Assembly: GCA_016931455.1 (NCBI GenBank)
Contig: JAFGES010000089.1
Coordinates: 1 to 40,456, forward strand
Origin: Desulfobacterales bacterium
Lineage (GTDB): Bacteria > Desulfobacterota > Desulfobacteria > Desulfobacterales > JAHDSC01
Reading direction: 5' to 3'
DNA: 40,456 bases
Below the pieces are notes generated by a model. It did not search any database and had not been told where the DNA came from. It saw only the letters and a program-made list of their open reading frames with translations. The position numbers were made by a program, and so were the translations under genes. Of the stretch, positions 1 through 7,067 are shown in pieces (within the stretch, counting starts at the first letter, position 1; each line of letters opens with the position of its first letter).

Positions 1-19
1 GAATGGAATTTAAGTTTTC

Positions 20-48
20 TTGACAAAAATTGTTTTTCAACTTATTTT
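20..48 (+). promoter_or_regulatory. Sigma70-like promoter
   Basis: TTGACA at 20-25 and TATTTT at 43-48 are separated by 17 nt. It faces the small Lys-rich gene that starts at 173. The -35 is perfect and the -10 is a partial match. Confidence 0.4.
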
Positions 49-172
49 ATTAATATTAAGCGAAATGTGTTTTCCTTGAGTTGAATTGAACCGGCAATGA
101 AATTATATTTATCATTTCATCAACGAACATCCCGGTTTTGGGACTTTATTCAATTATCGAAAGGAGGGTCAC

Positions 173-328
173 ATGTCAAAAAAGAAAGATGTTAAGAAAG
201 AAGAGGCAAAGAAAAAAGTCAAACAAGAAGAATTAGATACATGTCAGAAAGCTCCCGAGTGGGCCGAGCATGAAAGATTTGAAGATTCTGATGAACCCTG
301 CGATGATGGTAGGGGAGGTAAAGCCTAA
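173..328 (+). CDS. Small Lys-rich charged protein (51 aa)
   Basis: This short frame encodes 51 residues. The first 20 or so are almost all Lys, Glu and other charged residues; the rest is acidic and holds two cysteines (TCQKAPEW and EPCDD). A strong ribosome-binding site, AAGGAGG at 161-167, sits 5 nt before the ATG, a promoter-like pair lies at 20-48 and a terminator follows at 405-445, so the unit looks complete. No signal peptide, membrane segment or known domain is visible. I do not recognise a family. A second Lys-rich mini-protein with an equally good ribosome-binding site lies at 38026-38130, but the two share composition rather than clear alignment. It is probably cytoplasmic; its role is unknown. 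Confidence 0.6.
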   Translation: MSKKKDVKKEEAKKKVKQEELDTCQKAPEWAEHERFEDSDEPCDDGRGGKA

Positions 329-404
329 TTTTTCAATAGAAAACCGATGGGACGATTCATGTTTTGATAAAAACTATCCAAATCCTCAAGTGCTTTAAGA
401 AATT

Positions 405-445
405 ATGTGTCCACCTGATAAATCCAAGTGGGCACATTTTTTTTT
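405..445 (+). terminator. Rho-independent terminator
   Basis: A 10-bp stem (ATGTGTCCAC with GTGGGCACAT, one G-U pair) is followed by nine T. It ends the transcript of the 51-aa gene and lies just past the end of the convergent aminopeptidase gene. Confidence 0.8.
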
Positions 446-459
446 GATATCCCAATGAA

Positions 460-1659
460 TTAATCTATGAATTTGCCATTTTCATAGATTGTAATCTTTT
501 GACCGGAAGCCAGATGGGCTTGGACTCTTTTCGGCTCAGTGTTGACGAGATCCCAGTGAAGTGCGGAATCATTAAATCCCAATTTTTTCTTGAGATCCGT
601 TGATAATGCCGTCGGATCTCCATCATATGAATCTGCATAAGAAGATCCTAAGGCAACATGACAATTACCATACTGTCCGCCATAGTTTTCATCAAACAGC
701 GTGTTGGCCATATATTTGTTGATTCTTGAAAATCTTTTATCCGTAAGGGAAAATTCACCCAGTTTATTGGCGCCTTCATCCATTGAGAGCTGTTTTTTTA
801 CAAATTCTTCTCCTTCTTCTGCGGTTATTTTAATCACTGTGCCTTCTTTAAACTCAAGCCTTATGCCGTTGACGTAATTCCCGCTTCGGTAGGAAGGCTG
901 ATTGGCAAAGTAAATTCCTTTTGTACCTCTCCAATCCGGCGAAAGAAAAATCTCGAAGCTTGGAATATTATGTCCGGATAAGCCGATCCATTTGCGATTT
1001 TTACCGGGTGTTATTTTAAGATCAATCGTTTCAGATTCGATATGGTAATAGTCGACGTCCATGTTGTTGAGTCGGTTTTTTATCGACTGCGCATCTTGGA
1101 AAATACGCTGCCATTCTTCAACAGGAGATTTTTTATTGAGAAAGCAAGCCTGTATAATTTGGCTTGTATAATCCTTGAGTGAAAGACGGGCATGTTTTGC
1201 CAATTCTTTGGTGGGGAAAATGCTTAACGTCCAGCTGTAAACTCCATCTTGTTCCCGTTTTTCGAGAATATCGCGCAAATATTTTTTGGCAACGATGGCT
1301 TTGCCGATTTTTTGAGGATCAATTTCTTTCAGATGCGTCATTGATTCCGGTGCGAGCAAAAAAATACTTCCGTTTAAATTCCTGATAAGTTTTTCTTCAC
1401 CGGGCACCTGAAAGATAAGTTGCTTATTGTTTGAGATTTCGTAAAATTTCTGCTCCATAGTTGAGCTTGGATTTATACGCTGAACGGGATTTAATCCCAT
1501 CTCCAGAATTTTTTCGTAAAGAATTTCAGCAAGACGGAGGGCGGGCTTATCATAGCGGATGAGGACGATATTGTTTTTTTTAAATTTGCCTGTCCTGGCT
1601 GTTTTGAGTCCCCATAATAGTATGTCTGCGTATTTTTCCAATTGTATTTCAGTGAGCAT
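460..1659 (-). CDS. M29-family metallo-aminopeptidase
   Basis: This 399-aa protein matches the peptidase M29 (AmpS/AmpT, aminopeptidase II) family, whose members are cytoplasmic exopeptidases using two divalent metal ions. The expected metal ligands appear in order: E236 (NIPSFEIF), E302 (KLGEFSL), H334 (GNCHVALGSSY), H368 and D370 (SALHWDLV). Length is within the usual 370-415 aa. No signal peptide is seen. The gene ends close to the terminator of the upstream convergent gene and is a stand-alone unit; the divergent nitroreductase starts about 210 bp from its start. The start ATG at 1659 begins MLTEIQLEKYADILLWGL, which fits the family N-terminus. It probably serves peptide turnover. The family call is firm; substrate preference cannot be read. 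Confidence 0.9.
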   Translation of the reverse strand: MLTEIQLEKYADILLWGLKTARTGKFKKNNIVLIRYDKPALRLAEILYEKILEMGLNPVQRINPSSTMEQKFYEISNNKQLIFQVPGEEKLIRNLNGSIFLLAPESMTHLKEIDPQKIGKAIVAKKYLRDILEKREQDGVYSWTLSIFPTKELAKHARLSLKDYTSQIIQACFLNKKSPVEEWQRIFQDAQSIKNRLNNMDVDYYHIESETIDLKITPGKNRKWIGLSGHNIPSFEIFLSPDWRGTKGIYFANQPSYRSGNYVNGIRLEFKEGTVIKITAEEGEEFVKKQLSMDEGANKLGEFSLTDKRFSRINKYMANTLFDENYGGQYGNCHVALGSSYADSYDGDPTALSTDLKKKLGFNDSALHWDLVNTEPKRVQAHLASGQKITIYENGKFID

Positions 1660-1873
1660 CAGTTCAATTCCTTACAATGATTAGGTTAACTATAAAAAAA
1701 TGGGTTGAGTTTCATTCAATGATTTTTTTTAAATATAATTTGGAAGATTTGAAAGTAAATGTTGGTTTCTTGCTTCTTTTTACTATAAAATTATAAAAAA
1801 TTAGGTTTAATCAATCCCAAAAAAGGCATCATGTCAAGAATTTGCTGACAAAATCAGTCAAGGAGGTTATCAG

Positions 1874-2440
1874 ATGGATTTTTCCGAATTGCTGAAAAAG
1901 CGACGATCGATTCGAAAGTATAAGCAACGTGAAGTTCCCCCGGCAACCGTCATGGATATCATTCAAGACAGCTGTATAGCCCCCAGCGCGAGAAATGATC
2001 AACCCTGGAAATTTATTATTGTAACCAATAAGGCTTTAATTAAAAAGATTTCCGACGAAAGTAAAGAGAATTTATTATCTATCATCAAGCAAAGTCGGGA
2101 ACCCCGTTTAACTCGGTACGAGGAATTGCTACGAAACGAAGATTTTAATGTATTTTATGATGCGCCTGTTCTTGTATTTATTACAGGACCAAAAGACTAC
2201 CAGTCCGTATATGTGGACTGCGCTCTGGCGGCAGCTTATTTTATGTTTTCCGCCGCAGAAAGAGGTTTGGGAACGTGTTGGATCGGACTCGGGGCGGATA
2301 TCAGAAATTCCGAGTTGAGAAAAGAAATCGGTCTGACGAAAGACCTTGTTATTGTCGCGCCGATGATACTCGGATATCCCGAATCCATTCCGGATATGCC
2401 CGAACGTAATAAGCCGCAGGTATTGAAAATCGTGTCTTAA
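1874..2440 (+). CDS. Nitroreductase-family FMN oxidoreductase
   Basis: At 188 aa this is a standard-size nitroreductase-fold protein. The N-terminal FMN-phosphate-binding pattern RRSIRKY (about residues 10-16), the SARNDQPWKFIIV segment and the C-terminal GLGTCWIG-type segment are all present. Family members are FMN-binding homodimers that reduce nitroaromatics, quinones or other acceptors with NAD(P)H; some are dehalogenases or cofactor enzymes, so the substrate is not known here. The start is fixed by AGGAGG at 1861-1866, 7 nt before the ATG. A small inverted repeat (CTGAC/GTCAG) precedes the ribosome-binding site. The gene stands alone between the divergent aminopeptidase and the convergent ectoine operon. 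Confidence 0.88.
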   Translation: MDFSELLKKRRSIRKYKQREVPPATVMDIIQDSCIAPSARNDQPWKFIIVTNKALIKKISDESKENLLSIIKQSREPRLTRYEELLRNEDFNVFYDAPVLVFITGPKDYQSVYVDCALAAAYFMFSAAERGLGTCWIGLGADIRNSELRKEIGLTKDLVIVAPMILGYPESIPDMPERNKPQVLKIVS

Positions 2441-2584
2441 ATAGTAAAGAGTCTTCAAGAAACAAAATTATCTCATCCGGCTTCTCTTTTGTTTGGTCCG
2501 AATTATAGGTCGCATCGGCAATCGAATACTAAAGTATGTAACCGCTGATGCGCCTTGAATTCGAATAAAAGGATTCCGAGGGGG

Positions 2585-2603
2585 GCCGGGTAAAAAACCC
2601 GGC
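2585..2603. repeat. Hairpin between convergent genes
   Basis: GCCGGGT and ACCCGGC flank an A-rich loop. It lies between the ends of the nitroreductase and ectC. It lacks a T-tract on either strand, so it may be a weak bidirectional terminator or only an mRNA-stabilising hairpin. Confidence 0.4.
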
Positions 2604-2664
2604 ATAGTATCTATTGGGTAGAATTTATTTTTCTTGGTAAAGGGATAGCCGGTTTACTTTAAGG

Positions 2665-3057
2665 TCAGTTTTTCAACAGCGGGTAAACCCCGTTTTTGTC
2701 ATGGACTTCATTGCCCGTAAGCGGCGGATTGAACACACAGATCATCCTCATGTCCGAGAAAGCCCGAAGGTAGTGTTTCTCGTGTCCATTTAAAGCATAC
2801 ATGGTGCCGTTTTCGATTTTAAAAATTTTTCCGGTTTCAATGACTTCCAGTTCTCCTTCACCACCCACACAATAGACAGCCTCCAGGTGATTTTTGTACC
2901 AGATGAGTGTTGTGGTTCCGGCAAATATCGTGGTGTCATGGAATGAAAATCCCATGCCGTCTTTTTTCAAGAGCATACGCCGGCTCACCCATGTTCCGGT
3001 TTCTGCAGAAATATCATTTTCGGATCCGATAATGTCTTCCAGTGTTTTTACAATCAT
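2665..3057 (-). CDS. ectC: L-ectoine synthase
   Basis: EctC closes N-gamma-acetyl-L-2,4-diaminobutyrate to ectoine, the last step of the pathway. The 130-aa length and the sequence (MIVKTLEDIIGSE at the start, then GMGFSFHDTTI, EAVYCVGGEGELEV, NGTMYALNGHEKHYLRA) match the small cupin-fold EctC family. It is a cytoplasmic enzyme. Its ATG overlaps the ectB stop (TAATG at 3055-3059), which implies translational coupling. It is the last gene of the hemC-ectA-ectB-ectC strand run; no ectoine hydroxylase (ectD) or aspartokinase follows, so hydroxyectoine is not made from this locus. Confidence 0.96.
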   Translation of the reverse strand: MIVKTLEDIIGSENDISAETGTWVSRRMLLKKDGMGFSFHDTTIFAGTTTLIWYKNHLEAVYCVGGEGELEVIETGKIFKIENGTMYALNGHEKHYLRAFSDMRMICVFNPPLTGNEVHDKNGVYPLLKN

Positions 3058-4331
3058 TACATTGCCCCCGTGAGTCGTTCTTTTTTTTCTTCAAGAAGTT
3101 CGCCGATGGATTGTTCAATAATTGAAATGCCCTTTAAAAGAGTTTCTTCATCAATAATCAGCGGTGGCAGAAATTTAATGACCTGATCATCAGCCCCGGC
3201 CAGCTCAATGATCAAACCGTTTTCAAAGCATCTTTCCGAAATCTGTGAACAAAATCCCCTTTCCGGAATCTCCAGGCCGAATATCATACCGCGCCCCCGG
3301 ACGCCTGCATTGAGTTCCGGATATTTTTCAGCAATCGTACTTATTTCATTTTTCATTATTTCGGACTTGTATTTAACCGCATTGCTCAGGTCCATGTCGT
3401 CCCAGTAGTGAAGAGCTTCATAGGATGCCACAAACGCCAGGTTGTTGCCTCGGAATGTTCCGGTATGCTCGCCGGGCTTCCACTGGTCCAGGTCTGACCG
3501 GAAAAGCAGCAACGCCAAGGGCAGTCCCGCGCCGATGGCCTTGGCCAAGGTCACCATATCCGGCTTAATGCCCGATTCCTCAAAACTGAAGAAATCACCT
3601 GTTCGGCCGTTGCCCACCTGAATATCATCGATAATCAGCAGGATATCATAGTCATAGCACACCATTGCCAGCTCTTTGAGCCATTCGGAACTGGCAATAT
3701 TGACCCCGCCCTCGGCCTGAATTGCCTCGACAATAACGGCTGCCGGCAGGTCCAGCCCGCTGCTGTTATCCGCCAGTAGTTTCCGGAAATAATCCATGGT
3801 GCTGACGTCCGGGCCCAGATAACTGTCATAGGGCATAAAACTGACATTGGATCGGCTGATATAAGCCTCATCCCGGTAAAAGTTGTTGCCGGTAATGGAA
3901 AGGGATCCCATGGTCAGCCCATGGAATCCATTGGTAAATGCAACGATGTTAGACCGCCCCTTGATCATCCGGGCCAGTTTGATCGCGGTCTCCACCGAAT
4001 TGGTGCCGGTCGGGCCGGTAAACTGGACCTTGTAATCCAGATTTCGCGGCTGCAGGATGGTGTCATTGAGTTTGGTTAAAAACCGTTTTTTAGCCGTTGT
4101 TGCCATGTCCAGAGTATGATGCGGTCCCTTGGTTTTGATATATTCAATCAGCGCATTGTTGATGCGTTCATTATTATGCCCATAATTGAGTGTGCCGGCT
4201 CCGGCAAAAAAATCAATATACTCCTTGCCGGACTCATCGGTCATAATCGCTCCCTCCGAGGATTCAAATATGACGGGGAAGGACCTTACATATCCCCTAA
4301 CTCGTGATTCAATCTGCTCAAAAATTCTCAT
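3057..4331 (-). CDS. ectB: Diaminobutyrate-2-oxoglutarate transaminase
   Basis: EctB is a PLP-dependent class III aminotransferase that converts aspartate semialdehyde and glutamate to L-2,4-diaminobutyrate, the first committed step of ectoine synthesis. At 424 aa it has the normal length. Visible motifs are FTGPTGTNSVETAIKLAR (PLP phosphate region), the IIDDIQVGNGRTG segment with the PLP-contacting Asp near 235-236, and the Schiff-base Lys at about 264 in LAKAIGAGLP. The protein is cytoplasmic. It lies 24 bp downstream of ectA and overlaps ectC by one base, so the three genes form one operon. Confidence 0.97.
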   Translation of the reverse strand: MRIFEQIESRVRGYVRSFPVIFESSEGAIMTDESGKEYIDFFAGAGTLNYGHNNERINNALIEYIKTKGPHHTLDMATTAKKRFLTKLNDTILQPRNLDYKVQFTGPTGTNSVETAIKLARMIKGRSNIVAFTNGFHGLTMGSLSITGNNFYRDEAYISRSNVSFMPYDSYLGPDVSTMDYFRKLLADNSSGLDLPAAVIVEAIQAEGGVNIASSEWLKELAMVCYDYDILLIIDDIQVGNGRTGDFFSFEESGIKPDMVTLAKAIGAGLPLALLLFRSDLDQWKPGEHTGTFRGNNLAFVASYEALHYWDDMDLSNAVKYKSEIMKNEISTIAEKYPELNAGVRGRGMIFGLEIPERGFCSQISERCFENGLIIELAGADDQVIKFLPPLIIDEETLLKGISIIEQSIGELLEEKKERLTGAM

Positions 4332-4355
4332 GGAGTTTCTCCTGTTATTTAAAAG

Positions 4356-4871
4356 TTAATCTGAAATTGGACCGATATGAAAAAGCATTTCCGCTTCATG
4401 GGCATTTTGCCCAAAATCATCTGTTGAAAAAAAATCATCTTCCAACATAAAAGGTGCGTTCAGCTCCCTGGCCGCTGCCGTAAAAAGCCCGATGGAGGCC
4501 TTGTTCGAAGGCGTAATCGTTGCATCCAGATTTTTCACATCAAATGGTTTGACATTTTTAAAAACATTAACCAGCATACGGACCCCAAGCCCCTGACCGC
4601 GTTCTTTTGCATCAACCGCCACCTGCCAGACAAAAACCGTATCCGGTGAGTCCGGTGGGATATAGGCAATGACAAATCCGATAACCCGTCCCTGCTTTTC
4701 GGCAGCAATGCATGTTTTTTTAAAATGACGGCACATAATCAGATAATGGTATGTTGAATTGACATCCAGTATTTTGGATGCCTTCGCAATCTCCCAAAAA
4801 TATTTACCATCTTCAGTTTTTGGGTTTCGAAAAACAATGCCGTTTGTTTCCCGGCTGTTTTTTGCACTCAA
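4356..4871 (-). CDS. ectA: L-2,4-diaminobutyrate N-acetyltransferase
   Basis: EctA is a GNAT acetyltransferase that acetylates L-2,4-diaminobutyrate with acetyl-CoA. The 171-aa protein shows the family pattern: FRNPKTEDGKYFWEIAK near the start, VFVWQVAVDAKERGQGLGVRML with the acetyl-CoA loop (RGQGLG), and LDATITPSNKASIGLF. The start is a TTG at 4871, preceded by a GGAGGA ribosome-binding site (minus strand of 4879-4884) at 7-nt spacing. The gap to hemC upstream is only 54 bp, AT-rich and without a clear terminator, so hemC and ectABC may be co-transcribed. In most bacteria ectABC is not preceded by hemC. Confidence 0.96.
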   Translation of the reverse strand: MSAKNSRETNGIVFRNPKTEDGKYFWEIAKASKILDVNSTYHYLIMCRHFKKTCIAAEKQGRVIGFVIAYIPPDSPDTVFVWQVAVDAKERGQGLGVRMLVNVFKNVKPFDVKNLDATITPSNKASIGLFTAAARELNAPFMLEDDFFSTDDFGQNAHEAEMLFHIGPISD

Positions 4872-4925
4872 AATTTTATCCTCCGATTTTCATGTTTTTT
4901 TAATTTTTCGTTTGAAAATATTATT

Positions 4926-5852
4926 TTAGGATCTGTTTATTTTATCTAATATTTCCCTGCCTCCGGTTTTCAGAATTTGGAGGCCGACTTTTTTTCCTAT
5001 TTCTATCGCATTCTTTTTTTCGCCTATCAGGATTTTTTTCAATACCATTCGCCCATCGAGACTGATAAGCCCGGCGGTTAACCGAATCGTCTCTCCGGTG
5101 CATTCGGCCAGGGCAAATGCCGGAATACTGCAGCCCCCTTGAAGTTTTTTCAAGTAAGCCCTTTCTGCGGTTAAAGCTGCTTCTGTCGGTGGATGATTAA
5201 TGCATTCTCGGATTTTTCTTTTCAAGTTTGGGTCAATGGAATCGAAAACCTCTATTGCAATGCTCCCTTGGCCGACAGGCGGAACGAAGTCGGTATTAGG
5301 CAGTTCCCGGACGATCAAGTGGTCGTAATCCATTCGTTTTACACCGGCGTATGCAAGCATCAATGCATCACACTCTCCTGCTTTCATTTTTTTTATCCGA
5401 GTCTGAAGATTTCCTCTCATGTCTACTGTTGTGACGTGCGGATAAAAATGCCTGAGCATGGCCACTCTTCTGACCGAAGAAGTTCCAATGCATTGTGGTT
5501 TGTCTTTATTTTCCAAGGATAAGGAACAGTCAAAACTCAAAAGCACATCATTGGTTTTTTCGCGTTTAGTAAAAGCAATTAGGCTGAAGCCGGCCGGTAG
5601 TCGAGACGGCATATCCTTAGCGCTGTGAACGGCAAGGTCGACTTCCCCTTTTTTCAGCATCGTTTCTATTTCTTCGGTAAAAACCCCTTTGCTGCCGATT
5701 TTGGCAATCGGGGTATTGAGGATTTTATCACCGCGGGTTTCCATGGTGATGATTTCAGTTGACAGCCCCTGCCGATTGAGCATCGCGGCCACTGTTTCAG
5801 ACTGCCAAAGGGCCAGTTTACTTTTCCGTGATCCAATTTTAATTTTTTTCAT
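4926..5852 (-). CDS. hemC: Porphobilinogen deaminase (hydroxymethylbilane synthase)
   Basis: HemC joins four porphobilinogens into hydroxymethylbilane, the linear precursor of heme, siroheme and corrinoids. The 308-aa sequence has the family start IGSRKSKLALWQSE, the catalytic Asp at about 80 in VHSAKDMP, the arginines of IGTSSVRR, and the dipyrromethane-cofactor Cys at about 241 in LQGGCSIP. It is cytoplasmic. Nothing else of the tetrapyrrole pathway (hemA, hemB, hemD) is adjacent; the next genes on the strand are ectABC. The only other tetrapyrrole-related gene in the window is the exported methylase-fold protein at 9201, on the opposite strand. Confidence 0.97.
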   Translation of the reverse strand: MKKIKIGSRKSKLALWQSETVAAMLNRQGLSTEIITMETRGDKILNTPIAKIGSKGVFTEEIETMLKKGEVDLAVHSAKDMPSRLPAGFSLIAFTKREKTNDVLLSFDCSLSLENKDKPQCIGTSSVRRVAMLRHFYPHVTTVDMRGNLQTRIKKMKAGECDALMLAYAGVKRMDYDHLIVRELPNTDFVPPVGQGSIAIEVFDSIDPNLKRKIRECINHPPTEAALTAERAYLKKLQGGCSIPAFALAECTGETIRLTAGLISLDGRMVLKKILIGEKKNAIEIGKKVGLQILKTGGREILDKINRS

Positions 5853-6635
5853 AATATTAAATAAGTTATTGTTATTTTTGATTATAATTATTTATTAATT
5901 TTAAATAAGATTCATGTCGGTTGCGAAAACAACTTATTGCAGACTGCAGTTACAGGATATGGAGTTGCTCTTGTTTTAGAAGTTGATTACTTGCGTTTGT
6001 TTGGTTTTGATCAAAAACGCAATGATCGCCATTTCCGGCTTGGAAGGGGATCAAGCAGGGAGTTAAATGTTACAGCCCCAGATAACTAAAAACAGATAAC
6101 TAAAAGATAAGATAAAAGCTACAAAGGCAAATTTATTGATGACATATAATCAATAAACCCTGATTTAGACTGATTAAAATTGATTTCGATTTTAGCCCGT
6201 GGCCGGGTCTATTGAAATTACAAGTGAAAATAAACGTCTAAGATTTTGAGCTTAGACTCTTTGGTGAATTTGCTTTTTAATTATGTCTCATCCCGAGAAA
6301 TGATATATTTCAGCCATAAATTGAGACTTAAATTATTGAGCGCATAATATAAATTTAAAAGAACAAAATATAATTACTTATTATTATTTTATTTCTAATC
6401 AATAAAAAATAACCTTTAACATATAGAATCAATAAAATCAAATACTTTTATCTAAACAATTCGGGTAACCGGTTTTGAAAATTATATACTTAATACTTTT
6501 AACAGGTAATCATTATCCCATACAGCCATGAAACGTTTTGATTTTAAGCTCTTTTTAATGATGATCCTCAATTGTTTCATGATAATCAGAGACCAAATCT
6601 TTGAAATTTTCTTTCTTGTTTCAAATGTGGTTACC
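5853..6635. other. AT-rich intergenic region, no gene seen
   Basis: About 780 bp with no convincing coding frame. It contains the hemC upstream region, a tandem 13-mer (CAGATAACTAAAA at 6079-6091 and 6093-6105, period 14) and an inverted repeat GTCTAAG/CTTAGAC at 6236-6257 without a T-tract. I see no tRNA or recognisable riboswitch. Confidence 0.5.
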
Positions 6636-6658
6636 CTGCCGCTATACTGAATTAGATA

Positions 6659-6687
6659 TTGACAAGGCCAAATTTTTCTATTATAGA
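6659..6687 (+). promoter_or_regulatory. Strong sigma70-like promoter
   Basis: A perfect TTGACA (6659-6664) and TATAGA (6682-6687) are 17 nt apart. The pair lies inside an 8-bp perfect inverted repeat, CTGCCGCT at 6636-6643 and AGCGGCAG at 6702-6709. No gene starts for about 380 nt downstream, but a strong terminator does lie there, which suggests a short non-coding transcript. Confidence 0.5.
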
Positions 6688-6693
6688 ATTTTC

Positions 6694-6818
6694 AACATTT
6701 AAGCGGCAGAAGCCCTTATACGAAATTTGAAAACGCTTTAGCGGTGCCGATGTTTATTGTCAATAGGCCACGAAGGCTTTCATCCGACAACGGATAAGAT
6801 GCTTTCGTGGCTTTTTTT
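6694..6818 (+). ncRNA. Candidate small RNA
   Basis: A transcript from the promoter at 6659-6687 would run about 120 nt to the terminator at 6767-6818. It has no ribosome-binding site with an open frame. Its 5' half can pair AAGC (6701-6704) with GCTT (6735-6738) and GGCA (6705-6708) with TGCC (6745-6748); these pairings interleave as in an H-type pseudoknot. I do not recognise the family. It could be a trans-acting small RNA or an attenuated leader for the receptor gene at 7068. Promoter and terminator are seen; the RNA itself is inference. Confidence 0.4.
6767..6818 (+). terminator. Rho-independent terminator
   Basis: GCCACGAAGGC (6767-6777) pairs with GCTTTCGTGGC (6801-6811), with an inner ATCCG/CGGAT stem, and is followed by seven T. 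No protein gene ends here, so it terminates either a small RNA or a leader transcript. Confidence 0.8.
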
Positions 6819-6837
6819 ATGATCTGTGAAAGGCGAA

Positions 6838-6960
6838 AGGGGGTGGTTTGAAATAAAGCGGACAGAAAAGGATAGGGTTGGGAAAGACGGCATGCTCAGG
6901 CCGGAGTCATAAATCCGTCTTTCCCGGAAAGCCCCCTCGGTGTGAGAGCTGCTTTTTTTA
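6838..6960 (+). other. Large folded non-coding element upstream of receptor gene
   Basis: An outer stem AGGGGG (6838-6843) with CCCCCT (6932-6937) encloses an 11-bp perfect stem GGGAAAGACGG (6880-6890) with CCGTCTTTCCC (6915-6925). A run of seven T follows at about 6953-6959. The layout is that of a structured leader, but I could not match it to the cobalamin, molybdenum cofactor or fluoride riboswitch consensus. It ends about 110 nt before the receptor start. Confidence 0.4.
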
Positions 6961-7018
6961 TTCCGTTACTATGAAAAGCATCCATCTGTCAACATTCCTC
7001 TAACACAAACCGCAAACT

Positions 7019-7046
7019 TTGTCGCACCTGGCGGGGGCAATATAAA
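7019..7046 (+). promoter_or_regulatory. Promoter-like pair before receptor gene
   Basis: TTGTCG at 7019-7024 and TATAAA at 7041-7046 are 16 nt apart and would start transcription about 15 nt before the receptor ATG. If used, the folded element upstream is not in the mRNA. Confidence 0.35.
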
Positions 7047-7067
7047 ATTCTATAAGAAAAGGAAAAG

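Noticed and set aside
6820-7067. Cobalamin riboswitch before the receptor
   Set aside because: The B12 box and conserved core were not found; only generic stems are visible.
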